Assembly (NCBI GenBank): GCA_018821535.1 | Contig: JAHJLV010000018.1 | Span: 27,392-91,391, forward strand | Length of the DNA: 64,000 nt | Direction of reading: 5' to 3' | Source of the DNA: Pseudomonadota bacterium | Lineage (GTDB): Bacteria > Desulfobacterota > Desulfobacteria > Desulfobacterales > Desulfobacteraceae | Shown here: positions 28,798 to 36,048 of the stretch, in pieces | Position numbering within the stretch: position 1 is the first letter of the stretch | Layout: every line of letters begins with the position of its first letter | The notes under the pieces: model-generated | Told to the model about the DNA's origin: nothing | Databases searched by the model: none | What the model saw: only the letters and a program-made list of their open reading frames with translations | Position numbers and translations under genes: made by a program

Positions 28798-31119
28798 TTA
28801 TTGAAGATTACCTCCAAAAATACCGTGGTATTGCGTGCCTCCTTTTTCAGCATTGAAATTCCCGCCAACAGCCTGGGCAGAAGGTCCGTAAAATGAACCA
28901 TTAACATGGTTGCTCCCAGTCGCCCCGGTTATGTCTGCTGTGAAATCAGGTCCCGTTATATTGGTTATCCTTTCAACTTCAAGAACGGTTGGCGTATTAG
29001 TCGTCATTCCTGTTGGACTAACTGTTCCTGTAAAGCTTATTGTCCCTGAAATAGATGGCGACGCACCGCTTGCAAAATTGATATTCAAATTGGTTGCACC
29101 ATTTGTCAGTTCACTCATATTATTTGACGAATCAATCATGACGCCTTTTGCCCCTCCTTTGTATATCCCGCTAAAGGGTGTTGAAATAAGAGTGCTGATA
29201 GCGCCAGATGATGTTTTTTCTCCGGCAATCCACATGGAACCCGGGACATGAAGGTGGTAGTCCTTGCTGGTTGCAGGGTCGACATAGGCGATTTCCCAGT
29301 ATCCCCAGGTGGTGTAATCAGACAGCATAGCCTCATTGGCAGTGACCAGATAGTTCCCGTATGTTTTAAGAGCGCTGGTTGACCCGCTAATGGTGGCTCC
29401 AGTGACAGCGGCAGCCAGAATTTTGTCAGTCAGATAGGCAGAATTGCTGCTGTCGCCGCCAATGGCAAGCGCTGTTATATTGTTGGCAGAATCATTAAAA
29501 TCTACGCCAGCCAATGAGCCGGAAAAGGTACCGGTATCTTTGTTAATGGACAGGGAAAAGTCTGCAGCAGACGAATTGGTAAAGACTCTGCGGTTGGTAT
29601 TGGGGGCTGCCATGTCCTCAGATACCCCTGTAAAAAAACCGTTCCAGGTGGCGGTTCCGGTAGATGAGGGGGTGGGAGGAGTGTCTTCCCTTACGGCGGC
29701 TATTATATCTGACCAGGGAACAGACTGGTTCTGGTCCCGCACATTATAGTCATTTCCTTCCATGGCAAGGCCTAAGCCGCGGGCATCGCTTCCATAAAAA
29801 TGCCCAAATGTTTCAGAGCCGGTCAGGGTCATGATTTCACCGGTTCCGGGTTCTCCGCCGGAACCCAGAATCCTCATGCCTGAGATTACACCTGTGGTCT
29901 GGTTTATGGTTCCAAAACCGAATCCGGGACTGACAGGGCCGGAGGACATTTCCTCAAATCCAATGATGCGGTTATTGTGCCAGTTGACAACAAATTTCAT
30001 GTGTTGATCCGTTTCATCGGGGTGAAGGATGTCTTTCATATTTCCCTTATATTCCGATATCCCGGTTTTGCTTAAACCGGATGACAGCGAAATATCGGTA
30101 ACCCCAAGACCCAGCAGCATGAACTGGATGGTCTGTTGAGCTCCTGTCGGGGTCATGGCATCATTCACGGAATCTTGTGTGGCGCTCACTGTGATATCGC
30201 TGACGATAGCGCTTATATCCGTCACCGGTTCAGGTGAAGAATTTTCTGAAGCAGCAGGTGTGTCTTCCATTGATGGCAGTTGAGCAAGACTGCTGTCTTC
30301 TGAAGCTGTAGAGTCCTGAGTCTCCTGATTTGTTGAATCTGTCACAGGGGTGTTGGCGGTGTCAGTGTCTGCTGCATCTGTATCGGCTGTATCTGTGTTT
30401 GCTGTATCCGGTTCGGTTGCAGTATCGGGTTCAGCTGCAGATGCTTTTTCCAGGTCATCCGGGGGCAGTGGTGCTGTGGCCAGAGCGCTTTCAAGTTTCT
30501 GCAATTCTTCCGGAGCGATTTTCCGGGGCTCCTCAGGTGCCTGATCCAGGCTTTTTACCTGTGTGCCAAAACCGGGCCGGGTGATATCAACCATCCCGGT
30601 TGCATTCTGGACATAGATCCCTTTCCCGCCCTGAAACACGACAAAAAGGGATGCATTTTCAACTCGGCCGGCATACATGGACCCTCTGATGCCAATGGTT
30701 CCGGACGGTGAATCCGTCTTGAAATTGTCCGGGGCAACACGGGTGATGGCACCGCCCAGAATCCTGAAGCTGCCTTCTTCAACCCGGGTTTCCATGTTTG
30801 AGCGGGTATTGCCCGGTTCCCATAAATATTTGGTAATCTGCAGGTTTGAATTCTGGCCCAGAGTGATCAGCGTATTATCTTTAAACATCATCTGTATGCG
30901 GCCGTTTTCGGTTTTAATGGTGTCTTTTAAAAAAACGGGTGCTTTCAGGTACAATGCTCTTGAATTTTCTTTTGCGTCAATGGCAATAACATTCCCGCGA
31001 ACAGCGGTTACTTTTCCGATGGGCTCATTTTCCCGTGATAAAGCCGATTGGATTGTCATGATCGACCCCAGAAGACAGAAGACCATGATCATTGCAAACT
31101 GTTTTTTGATGTGTTCCAT
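28798..31119 (-). CDS. FecR-domain protein with C-terminal TbpB-like beta-barrel
   Basis: A 773-residue exported protein. A Sec signal (about 1-28, no lipobox) is followed by a FecR domain (about 33-180: GKVTAVRGNVIAIDAK, DNTLITLGQNSNLQI, SPSGTIGIRGSMYAGRV). A low-complexity Asp/Thr/Ala linker (about 215-300) follows. The second half is strand-rich: one unit around 330-455 with ETFGHFYGSDARGLGLAMEG and another at 480-773 ending VNGSFYGPSAQAVGGNFNAEK and GIFGGNLQ. That ending matches the handle of TbpB-type eight-strand barrels recognised by Slam exporters. It lies between a Slam-like gene and a CHASE2 cyclase. FecR is certain; the barrel call rests on the motif. Confidence 0.8.
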   Translation of the reverse strand: MEHIKKQFAMIMVFCLLGSIMTIQSALSRENEPIGKVTAVRGNVIAIDAKENSRALYLKAPVFLKDTIKTENGRIQMMFKDNTLITLGQNSNLQITKYLWEPGNTRSNMETRVEEGSFRILGGAITRVAPDNFKTDSPSGTIGIRGSMYAGRVENASLFVVFQGGKGIYVQNATGMVDITRPGFGTQVKSLDQAPEEPRKIAPEELQKLESALATAPLPPDDLEKASAAEPDTATEPDTANTDTADTDAADTDTANTPVTDSTNQETQDSTASEDSSLAQLPSMEDTPAASENSSPEPVTDISAIVSDITVSATQDSVNDAMTPTGAQQTIQFMLLGLGVTDISLSSGLSKTGISEYKGNMKDILHPDETDQHMKFVVNWHNNRIIGFEEMSSGPVSPGFGFGTINQTTGVISGMRILGSGGEPGTGEIMTLTGSETFGHFYGSDARGLGLAMEGNDYNVRDQNQSVPWSDIIAAVREDTPPTPSSTGTATWNGFFTGVSEDMAAPNTNRRVFTNSSAADFSLSINKDTGTFSGSLAGVDFNDSANNITALAIGGDSSNSAYLTDKILAAAVTGATISGSTSALKTYGNYLVTANEAMLSDYTTWGYWEIAYVDPATSKDYHLHVPGSMWIAGEKTSSGAISTLISTPFSGIYKGGAKGVMIDSSNNMSELTNGATNLNINFASGASPSISGTISFTGTVSPTGMTTNTPTVLEVERITNITGPDFTADITGATGSNHVNGSFYGPSAQAVGGNFNAEKGGTQYHGIFGGNLQ

Positions 31120-31129
31120 GGTATGACCT

Positions 31130-32458
31130 TTAAAAATTATAGATTAAGGACAATTGAACCAGATCCATTGTGTATTCGTATAATTCGATATTGGAGAATG
31201 CCCATCTGTGCTGGTAATTCAAATTGAGTGTCATGTACTGGTTCGTTTTTTTAAACTGCCATATTTTTTTATTCAGCGTGCATCCGATTAAATGAAGCTT
31301 GTCTTCTCTTGTCTGTGTGAAAAGAGCATTGGGAGATTTATACTTTGTGAACTGATATTCATATTTAAGGGCCGTGTTTATTTCAAATGGCAGTTTTTTC
31401 ATCATGGACAGCGTTGATCCATACCGGGTATAGGTGACGTCATCCTTAAAAGCATTTTCTTTTTCAGCAATGAGGCCAAGATCAAACCAGATTCCGTTTT
31501 TAAGAAAAACCATATCTCCGGATATGGAAAAATTTTCAGCATCTTTATCCGGAAGGTCCGGATAATTTTTTGCTTCATATTTAAACAGGGCATGAGAGAG
31601 CAAACCAGGATTAAAAATATGGTCCCATGATGCTTTAAGACCGATACTGTCCATGTATTGATCATCCCCAAGTTCAATCTGGTTTATCAATCCCCTGAAT
31701 CCCAGGCGGTTTTTATCCAGAAGAATTTCAGGTCCGGTGGCCAGACCAAAATATCGAAGGTCCAAAGCCTTTGTCTCATCATAGACAGCCTTGTATAAGT
31801 TCATCTGGGTTTTCCACAGGTTTTTTGAATAGGAAAAGCGGTAGGTGTGATCTGCACTCAGGATGGTATTGTATACCCAGTCCTGGGTTTTTTTGGATGA
31901 CGGGCCTGTCAGGCTGATATCCCCGATAATGGTTTTGATATTGCCAGTGGATGGTGATGACCAGATATTGTTATTCCAGTCCACACCCAGGGCAAGACTG
32001 CCGGACAGAAAATGGTTCTGTTCTGTTTTATCCATATAAATAAGAAATTTTTTAATATTTTCCTTAACCGCTTCAGGCGGATGGGTCATTAATACTTCAT
32101 GACAGTATTGGCGGGCAATATCATTTGCCCCAAGCTTCTGAAAGGTTCTGGCCATTTCAAGCTTGACCCGGGATTCAGACGGGGAAGCGATGAGAATTCT
32201 TTCAAAGGCCATGATGGCCATTTCATAATTCTGGGTTTCAAAAGCAGCTCTGCCCAGATAGAAATTCAATTCAAGACTGCCAGGCGAGTGTTCAAATGCT
32301 TTTATAAGCACTTGATATGATTCTGAAAAAAGCCCTGAATGGAACAGCTCGATTCCTTGGGATATCTCTTCTTGTTCCGTGGATGAAAATGCAGCTCCAG
32401 CCAGGAAGATATCAGTGAACAACACAAAAAATACCAGAATGGTTAAATATTTTTTCAT
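31130..32458 (-). CDS. Outer-membrane protein with TPR domain and beta-barrel, Slam-like
   Basis: A 442-residue protein with a signal peptide (1-25). A TPR region (about 30-145: SLELNFYLGRAAFETQNYEMAIMAFERILIASP) is followed by a predicted barrel of alternating strands. The barrel region begins near SGSLALGVDWNNNIWSS, similar to the GYDSNI-type start of the DUF560/Slam barrel, and ends in an aromatic residue (LSLIYNF). Slam proteins move TbpB-like cargo to the cell surface (type XI secretion). The next gene carries just such a barrel, supporting the call. A promoter lies 20 bases upstream; no ribosome-binding site is visible. Confidence 0.72.
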   Translation of the reverse strand: MKKYLTILVFFVLFTDIFLAGAAFSSTEQEEISQGIELFHSGLFSESYQVLIKAFEHSPGSLELNFYLGRAAFETQNYEMAIMAFERILIASPSESRVKLEMARTFQKLGANDIARQYCHEVLMTHPPEAVKENIKKFLIYMDKTEQNHFLSGSLALGVDWNNNIWSSPSTGNIKTIIGDISLTGPSSKKTQDWVYNTILSADHTYRFSYSKNLWKTQMNLYKAVYDETKALDLRYFGLATGPEILLDKNRLGFRGLINQIELGDDQYMDSIGLKASWDHIFNPGLLSHALFKYEAKNYPDLPDKDAENFSISGDMVFLKNGIWFDLGLIAEKENAFKDDVTYTRYGSTLSMMKKLPFEINTALKYEYQFTKYKSPNALFTQTREDKLHLIGCTLNKKIWQFKKTNQYMTLNLNYQHRWAFSNIELYEYTMDLVQLSLIYNF

Positions 32459-32476
32459 AGATTTTTATTTTTTTTT

Positions 32477-32505
32477 AGAATACCCATTGGTTTAATCAGA
32501 GTCAA
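32477..32505 (-). promoter_or_regulatory. Sigma-70 promoter of the Slam/FecR/cyclase operon
   Basis: On the minus strand TTGACT (32505-32500) and TATTCT (32482-32477) are separated by exactly 17 bases. The expected start of transcription is near 32470, leaving only about a dozen leader bases before the ATG at 32458. Confidence 0.7.
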
Positions 32506-32540
32506 TAAAAAGGTAATAATGGCAGGTATAATTTCAATAA

Positions 32541-32560
32541 TTGTGAATAAAATTACACAA
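32541..32560. promoter_or_regulatory. CRP-like or enhancer-type dyad
   Basis: TTGTGAATAAAATTACACAA forms an inverted repeat (TTGTG and CACAA). It also fits the CRP consensus TGTGA-N6-TCACA with one mismatch. It sits about 80 bases upstream of the predicted minus-strand start and about 100 bases upstream of the plus-strand sigma-54 promoter, so it could serve either unit. Confidence 0.5.
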
Positions 32561-32656
32561 TATTATTACATAAATTTTATAGTTTTGTTTCTTAATGATC
32601 AGGAAGATTTTGCATAATACATTGGAATAATTATAAAATATTATAAAAATACGTTC

Positions 32657-32672
32657 TGGCACGCTCTTTGCT
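32657..32672 (+). promoter_or_regulatory. Sigma-54 (-24/-12) promoter
   Basis: TGGCAC at 32657-32662, five bases, then TTGCT at 32668-32672: a full match to the sigma-54 consensus with correct spacing. It points at the small gene at 32754, giving a leader of about 70 bases. Transcription would need an enhancer-binding activator; sigma-54 itself is encoded at 44808-46250. Confidence 0.85.
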
Positions 32673-32753
32673 GTCTATTATGGTCAGGTATAAGCAACGA
32701 TGATTTAGATATAAAAATGAATTAAAAAATATTCCCGTACAGGAGGGGTTATA

Positions 32754-32945
32754 ATGAAAAGATATATTATATTATTTGCAATTTTAATTACGGCGATTTT
32801 TTATTATCCGGTTTTCGCATATGCAGGCAAAACCGGGTTGTTTTTTGTGCAGGGGTCTGTCCCCCAGGTGGCAGCTTTTCTTTTGATCGGCTCAGGCCTG
32901 CTTTCAGCAGCAGGGCTGATACGAAAATATATTCAGGAGCATTAA
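32754..32945 (+). CDS. Minimal 63-residue exported protein with PEP-CTERM-like tail
   Basis: Residues 1-24 form a signal peptide ending AYA. Only about eleven residues follow (GKTGLFFVQGS). Next comes a tail with VPQ (36-38), a hydrophobic helix with LLIGSGLLSAAGL, and basic residues RK. This order (Pro motif, helix, basic cluster) is that of PEP-CTERM sorting signals cut by exosortases, though PEP itself is replaced by PQV. A very strong ribosome site (AGGAGGGG) and a perfect sigma-54 promoter suggest high, regulated expression. A terminator hairpin follows at 32991. No exosortase gene is in the window. The function is unknown. Confidence 0.7.
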   Translation: MKRYIILFAILITAIFYYPVFAYAGKTGLFFVQGSVPQVAAFLLIGSGLLSAAGLIRKYIQEH

Positions 32946-32990
32946 TACATCCGGTTTCAGCAGATATAATTAAAACTACGAACCAAAATA

Positions 32991-33030
32991 AAAGCGGCAG
33001 AAAATTTCAATTTTCTGCCGCTTTGTGTTT
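32991..33030. terminator. Bidirectional terminator hairpin before the intron
   Basis: A stem of about 15 bp (AAAGCGGCAGAAAAT and its complement around a TTCA loop) is followed by CTTTGTGTTT on the plus strand and TTTTATTTT on the minus strand. It ends the PEP-CTERM-like gene. Before the intron arrived it would also have lain just after the ahbD stop. Confidence 0.85.
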
Positions 33031-34948
33031 GTGCGCCAGGCATGGCGCGTAGCGCCTGACTGGCGCTATCCGTGAAAACGGATGATTTGGAGGTGAAAGT
33101 CCTCTACCGGCCCGGCAAGGGGAACGGTTAGCTGAACAGCAAGGGTGTCTGCCGTGAGGCAGAATCTGAAGGAAGCTGAAAGCAAAACACTGGCCTGACG
33201 AACAGGAATCGCATATGAGGCGGCCATACTGGGTAAGAAGGCAAATATCTTCAAAGCCCAATACTTGTACGGAAAGTGTGGACGTATATGTGGCAGGCAT
33301 AAGTGTGAAGGTCGCGCGTCTTACCCTGGGAGATCTGTTGGTTTGCCTAGTGCTACTGCCGTCGTGAGGCGGTGGGATGAACCGGCAGAAGTCAGCAGAC
33401 GGCATAGTAGGCCCATTCCGACCGGGGGGCTGAAGGCCTGAACGTGAACTATATGACAGGAGCTTGAATTTCGATGTCAAAGCAGATGCAGACCAGTAGG
33501 GCTGAGATGCCCGATCCCATACCGGAGAGTAGTGGACGGAATCCGCAAGGGTACGGTGTTGGTGCGTCAAATGACTCGGCAAGGAAAAGGTACTCCTGCC
33601 AACGGACAGATAAATTGATGGAAACAGTGGTCGGACGAGAAAACATGTTGAGTGCCTATAAGAGAGTGGTCAGGAATAAAGGGGCTTCAGGGTCAGACGG
33701 AATGACGGTTGATGAACTGAAACCTTTTCTCCAGATGCACTGGGCACAGGTCAAAGAGCAACTGCTCAAGGACAGGTATAAACCGCAACCGGTTTTAAGG
33801 ATTGAAATTCCAAAGCCGGGTGGAAAAGGTGTGCGTAAGCTTGGCATACCTACAGTTCTGGACCGTTTGATTCAGCAGGCAGTTTTACAGGTGCTGACTC
33901 CGATTTATGATCCTTGTTTTTCAAAATTCAGCTACGGGTTCAGACCCGGCAGAAGTGCTCACCAGGCATTATGTCAAGCCAGGGAACATATGGCAGAGGG
34001 CAAACGTTGGGTGGTGGACATGGATTTGGAAAAATTCTTCGATGAAGTTCATCATGATATACTGATGAGCCGCATTGCAATGAAAATAGCGGATAAACGC
34101 ATTCTGCGATTGATCAGGAGCTATCTTCAGGCAGGGATTATGACAGGAGGCCTGGTAACACAACCGGTTAAGGGAACTCCCCAGGGTGGCCCACTGTCTC
34201 CTCTATTATCCAATATCCTCCTGGATGATCTGGATAATGAACTGGAACAAAGAGGCCATCGGTTCTGTCGTTATGCAGACGACTGTAACATCTATGTGGG
34301 ATCACGTAGAGCCGGGGAAAGGTTGCTTAGTTCGTTGGACAAATTTGTCACTAACAAACTTCGACTGAAAATAAATCGGTCTAAAAGTGCGGTTGACCGA
34401 CCCTGGAACAGGAAATTTCTGGGATACAGCGTAACTTATCATAACCCACCTCGGCTAAAGGTTGCTCTCGATTCGGTTGCCCGTTTCAAGGGTAAAGTCA
34501 AGGAAGCATTTCGACGTGGCAGGGGTAGAAACCTGAAGAAATTCATAATGGAACTTCAACCGATGCTCCGAGGCTGGATAAATTATTTCCGGCTGTCAGA
34601 AGTAAAAGGTATTTTTGAGGAACTGGATGAATGGATAAGGCATCATTTGCGATGTGTTCTATGGAGGCAGTGGAAGCGCAATTACACCCGTATGAGACAA
34701 ATGAGGAAGAATGGAATATCGGAAAAGCGAGCATGGAAATCGGCCACGAACGGTCGGGGGCCATGGTGGAATTCAAGAGCTTCCCATATGAATCAGGCGT
34801 TTCCAAAGAAGGTCTTTGACAGGCTGGGGCTCGTATCGTTGCTTGATACAATTTTGACGTTTAACAATAATTTACGAACCGCCGTATACGGAACCGTACG
34901 TACGGTGGTGTGAGAGGACGGAGGGCGCGAGCCCTCCTCCTACTCGAT
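33031..34948 (+). mobile_element. Group II intron, class C-like, complete
   Basis: Begins GTGCGCC (GUGYG consensus) immediately after a terminator T-rich tail and ends CTACTCGAT. A domain V-like hairpin lies at about 34875-34910 (CCGCCGTATACGG paired with CCGTACGTACGGTGG), and a domain VI-like hairpin (GGAGGG, GCGA loop, CCCTCC) lies at 34919-34940 before the end. It encodes a full-length reverse transcriptase/maturase. Insertion directly behind an intrinsic terminator and a maturase without an HNH domain are hallmarks of group IIC introns. It looks intact and potentially mobile. Confidence 0.88.
33474..34913 (+). CDS. ltrA: Group II intron reverse transcriptase/maturase
   Basis: A 479-residue intron-encoded protein. 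After a non-conserved N-terminal 45 residues, the RT domain runs through RENMLSAYKRVVRNKGASGSDGM, IPKPGGKGVRKLGIPTVLDRLIQQA, YGFRPGRSAHQAL, GTPQGGPLSPLLSNILLDDLD and the catalytic YADD (RYADDCNIY). The thumb/X maturase region has LRGWINYFRLSEVKGIFEELDEWIRHHLRCVLWRQWKR. No HNH endonuclease is seen. It reverse-transcribes the intron and helps it splice. The last residues overlap domain V, as is usual for class C. A Met near residue 49 is an alternative start. Confidence 0.95.
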   Translation: MSKQMQTSRAEMPDPIPESSGRNPQGYGVGASNDSARKRYSCQRTDKLMETVVGRENMLSAYKRVVRNKGASGSDGMTVDELKPFLQMHWAQVKEQLLKDRYKPQPVLRIEIPKPGGKGVRKLGIPTVLDRLIQQAVLQVLTPIYDPCFSKFSYGFRPGRSAHQALCQAREHMAEGKRWVVDMDLEKFFDEVHHDILMSRIAMKIADKRILRLIRSYLQAGIMTGGLVTQPVKGTPQGGPLSPLLSNILLDDLDNELEQRGHRFCRYADDCNIYVGSRRAGERLLSSLDKFVTNKLRLKINRSKSAVDRPWNRKFLGYSVTYHNPPRLKVALDSVARFKGKVKEAFRRGRGRNLKKFIMELQPMLRGWINYFRLSEVKGIFEELDEWIRHHLRCVLWRQWKRNYTRMRQMRKNGISEKRAWKSATNGRGPWWNSRASHMNQAFPKKVFDRLGLVSLLDTILTFNNNLRTAVYGTVRTVV

Positions 34949-34950
34949 AA

Positions 34951-36048
34951 TTATTCTTTTTTCCGGGGCTGATATGAGCATAAGGGTTCTTCTTCAAGAT
35001 AGTCACCCGTGGCTTCATATGCCCTGGCCCTGCAGCCGCCGCAAACGCGTTTGAATTCACAGATGCCGCATTTATGTTTAAGGTTATTAAAATCTCTGAG
35101 TTCATTAAAAACACGGGAGTTTTCCCAGACATCTTTAAAGGTCTGTTTGGTGATGTCTCCGCAGTCCACATCCAGAAAACCGCAGGTTTGAACCCGTCCC
35201 ACATGGGAGATAAAGCAGAAACCGGTTCCGGCAAGGCATCCCCGGGTCACGGCATCCAGCCCGTGGGTTTCAAAACTGACGCTTTTGCCGTCTTCTTTGG
35301 CCCGCTGGCGCAGAATTCGATAATAATGGGGCGCACAGGTGGCCTTAAGCTGCAGAGACGTTTTGTCTTTCTGGTCATAAAACCAGTTCAAGGTTTCTTC
35401 GTACTCTTTTGCGCTGATTTCACTGTCCACAATATATTTTCCGCGTCCTGTGGGAACCAGTAGAAAAATATGGTGGGCAACTGCTCCCAGATCTTCGGCA
35501 AGCTTTAATATTTTTGGAATCTGGTCAAGATTGGTTTTGGTAATGGTGGTATTGATCTGAAATTCAAGCCCTGCAGCCCTGGCAATTTTAATCCCTCGCA
35601 TGGAGGCATCAAAGGCATTTTCAAGCCCTCTGAACGTATCATGGGTTTCAGGCGTTGATCCGTCGATACTGACACTGATTCTTTTGATACCGGATTCCAG
35701 CATTTTTTGTACATTTTCTTTATTGAGCAGGGTTCCATTGGGGGCCATGACCATCCGGAGTCCAAGCCTGGTGCCATAGGCTGCGATATCAAAAATATCA
35801 TCCCTTAAAAGCGGCTCTCCGCCGGTAAGAATGATGATGGGTGTGCCCACTTCCCTGATCTGTTCCAGCAGCCTGAACGAAGCCTGTGTATCCAGTTCAT
35901 TGTCATACGGGTGATCCTCTGCAACGGCCCGGCAGTGTTTGCAGGACAGATTGCATCTGCGGGTGGTTTCCCAGGCAACCAGACGGATGGTGTTTTTTTC
36001 CGGAGCAGCATGTCCGTGTCCATGGGCGTGTGTATGCGGGTGATTCAT
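34951..36048 (-). CDS. ahbD: Radical SAM heme synthase AhbD
   Basis: A 365-residue radical SAM enzyme resembling AhbD, which oxidatively decarboxylates iron-coproporphyrin III to heme in sulfate reducers and archaea. The SAM-cluster motif is CNLSCKHC. A SPASM-type C-terminus carries further cysteines (CGFLDVDCGD and CGICEFKRVCGGC). The N-terminus is His-rich (HPHTHAHGHGH), an unusual metal-binding-like tag. Its ATG overlaps the hemB stop by one base. It is the last gene of the operon, and its stop codon lies two bases from the intron end. Confidence 0.9.
   Translation of the reverse strand: MNHPHTHAHGHGHAAPEKNTIRLVAWETTRRCNLSCKHCRAVAEDHPYDNELDTQASFRLLEQIREVGTPIIILTGGEPLLRDDIFDIAAYGTRLGLRMVMAPNGTLLNKENVQKMLESGIKRISVSIDGSTPETHDTFRGLENAFDASMRGIKIARAAGLEFQINTTITKTNLDQIPKILKLAEDLGAVAHHIFLLVPTGRGKYIVDSEISAKEYEETLNWFYDQKDKTSLQLKATCAPHYYRILRQRAKEDGKSVSFETHGLDAVTRGCLAGTGFCFISHVGRVQTCGFLDVDCGDITKQTFKDVWENSRVFNELRDFNNLKHKCGICEFKRVCGGCRARAYEATGDYLEEEPLCSYQPRKKE

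Larger units (their letters stand above)
32459..32753. other. Divergent regulatory region, Slam-like operon versus PEP-CTERM-like gene
   Basis: An AT-rich gap of 295 bases holding a sigma-70 promoter on the minus strand, a CRP-like dyad in the middle and a sigma-54 promoter on the plus strand, each listed separately. No coding frame of note is present. Confidence 0.8.

Noticed and set aside
30330..30584. Short plus-strand frames over the FecR linker
   Set aside because: They arise from the repetitive Asp/Thr/Ala codons of the linker read in reverse and have no start signals.
28798..31119. Lipoprotein signal on the FecR/barrel protein
   Set aside because: A Cys is present in the hydrophobic segment (VFCLLGS), but there is no lipobox and it lies in the middle of the helix, so an ordinary Sec signal is preferred.
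32561..32650. Repeated TATAAAATATTATAAAA-like runs as a replication or iteron element
   Set aside because: Only simple AT-rich sequence without regular spacing or DnaA-type boxes; promoter-associated AT-richness explains it.
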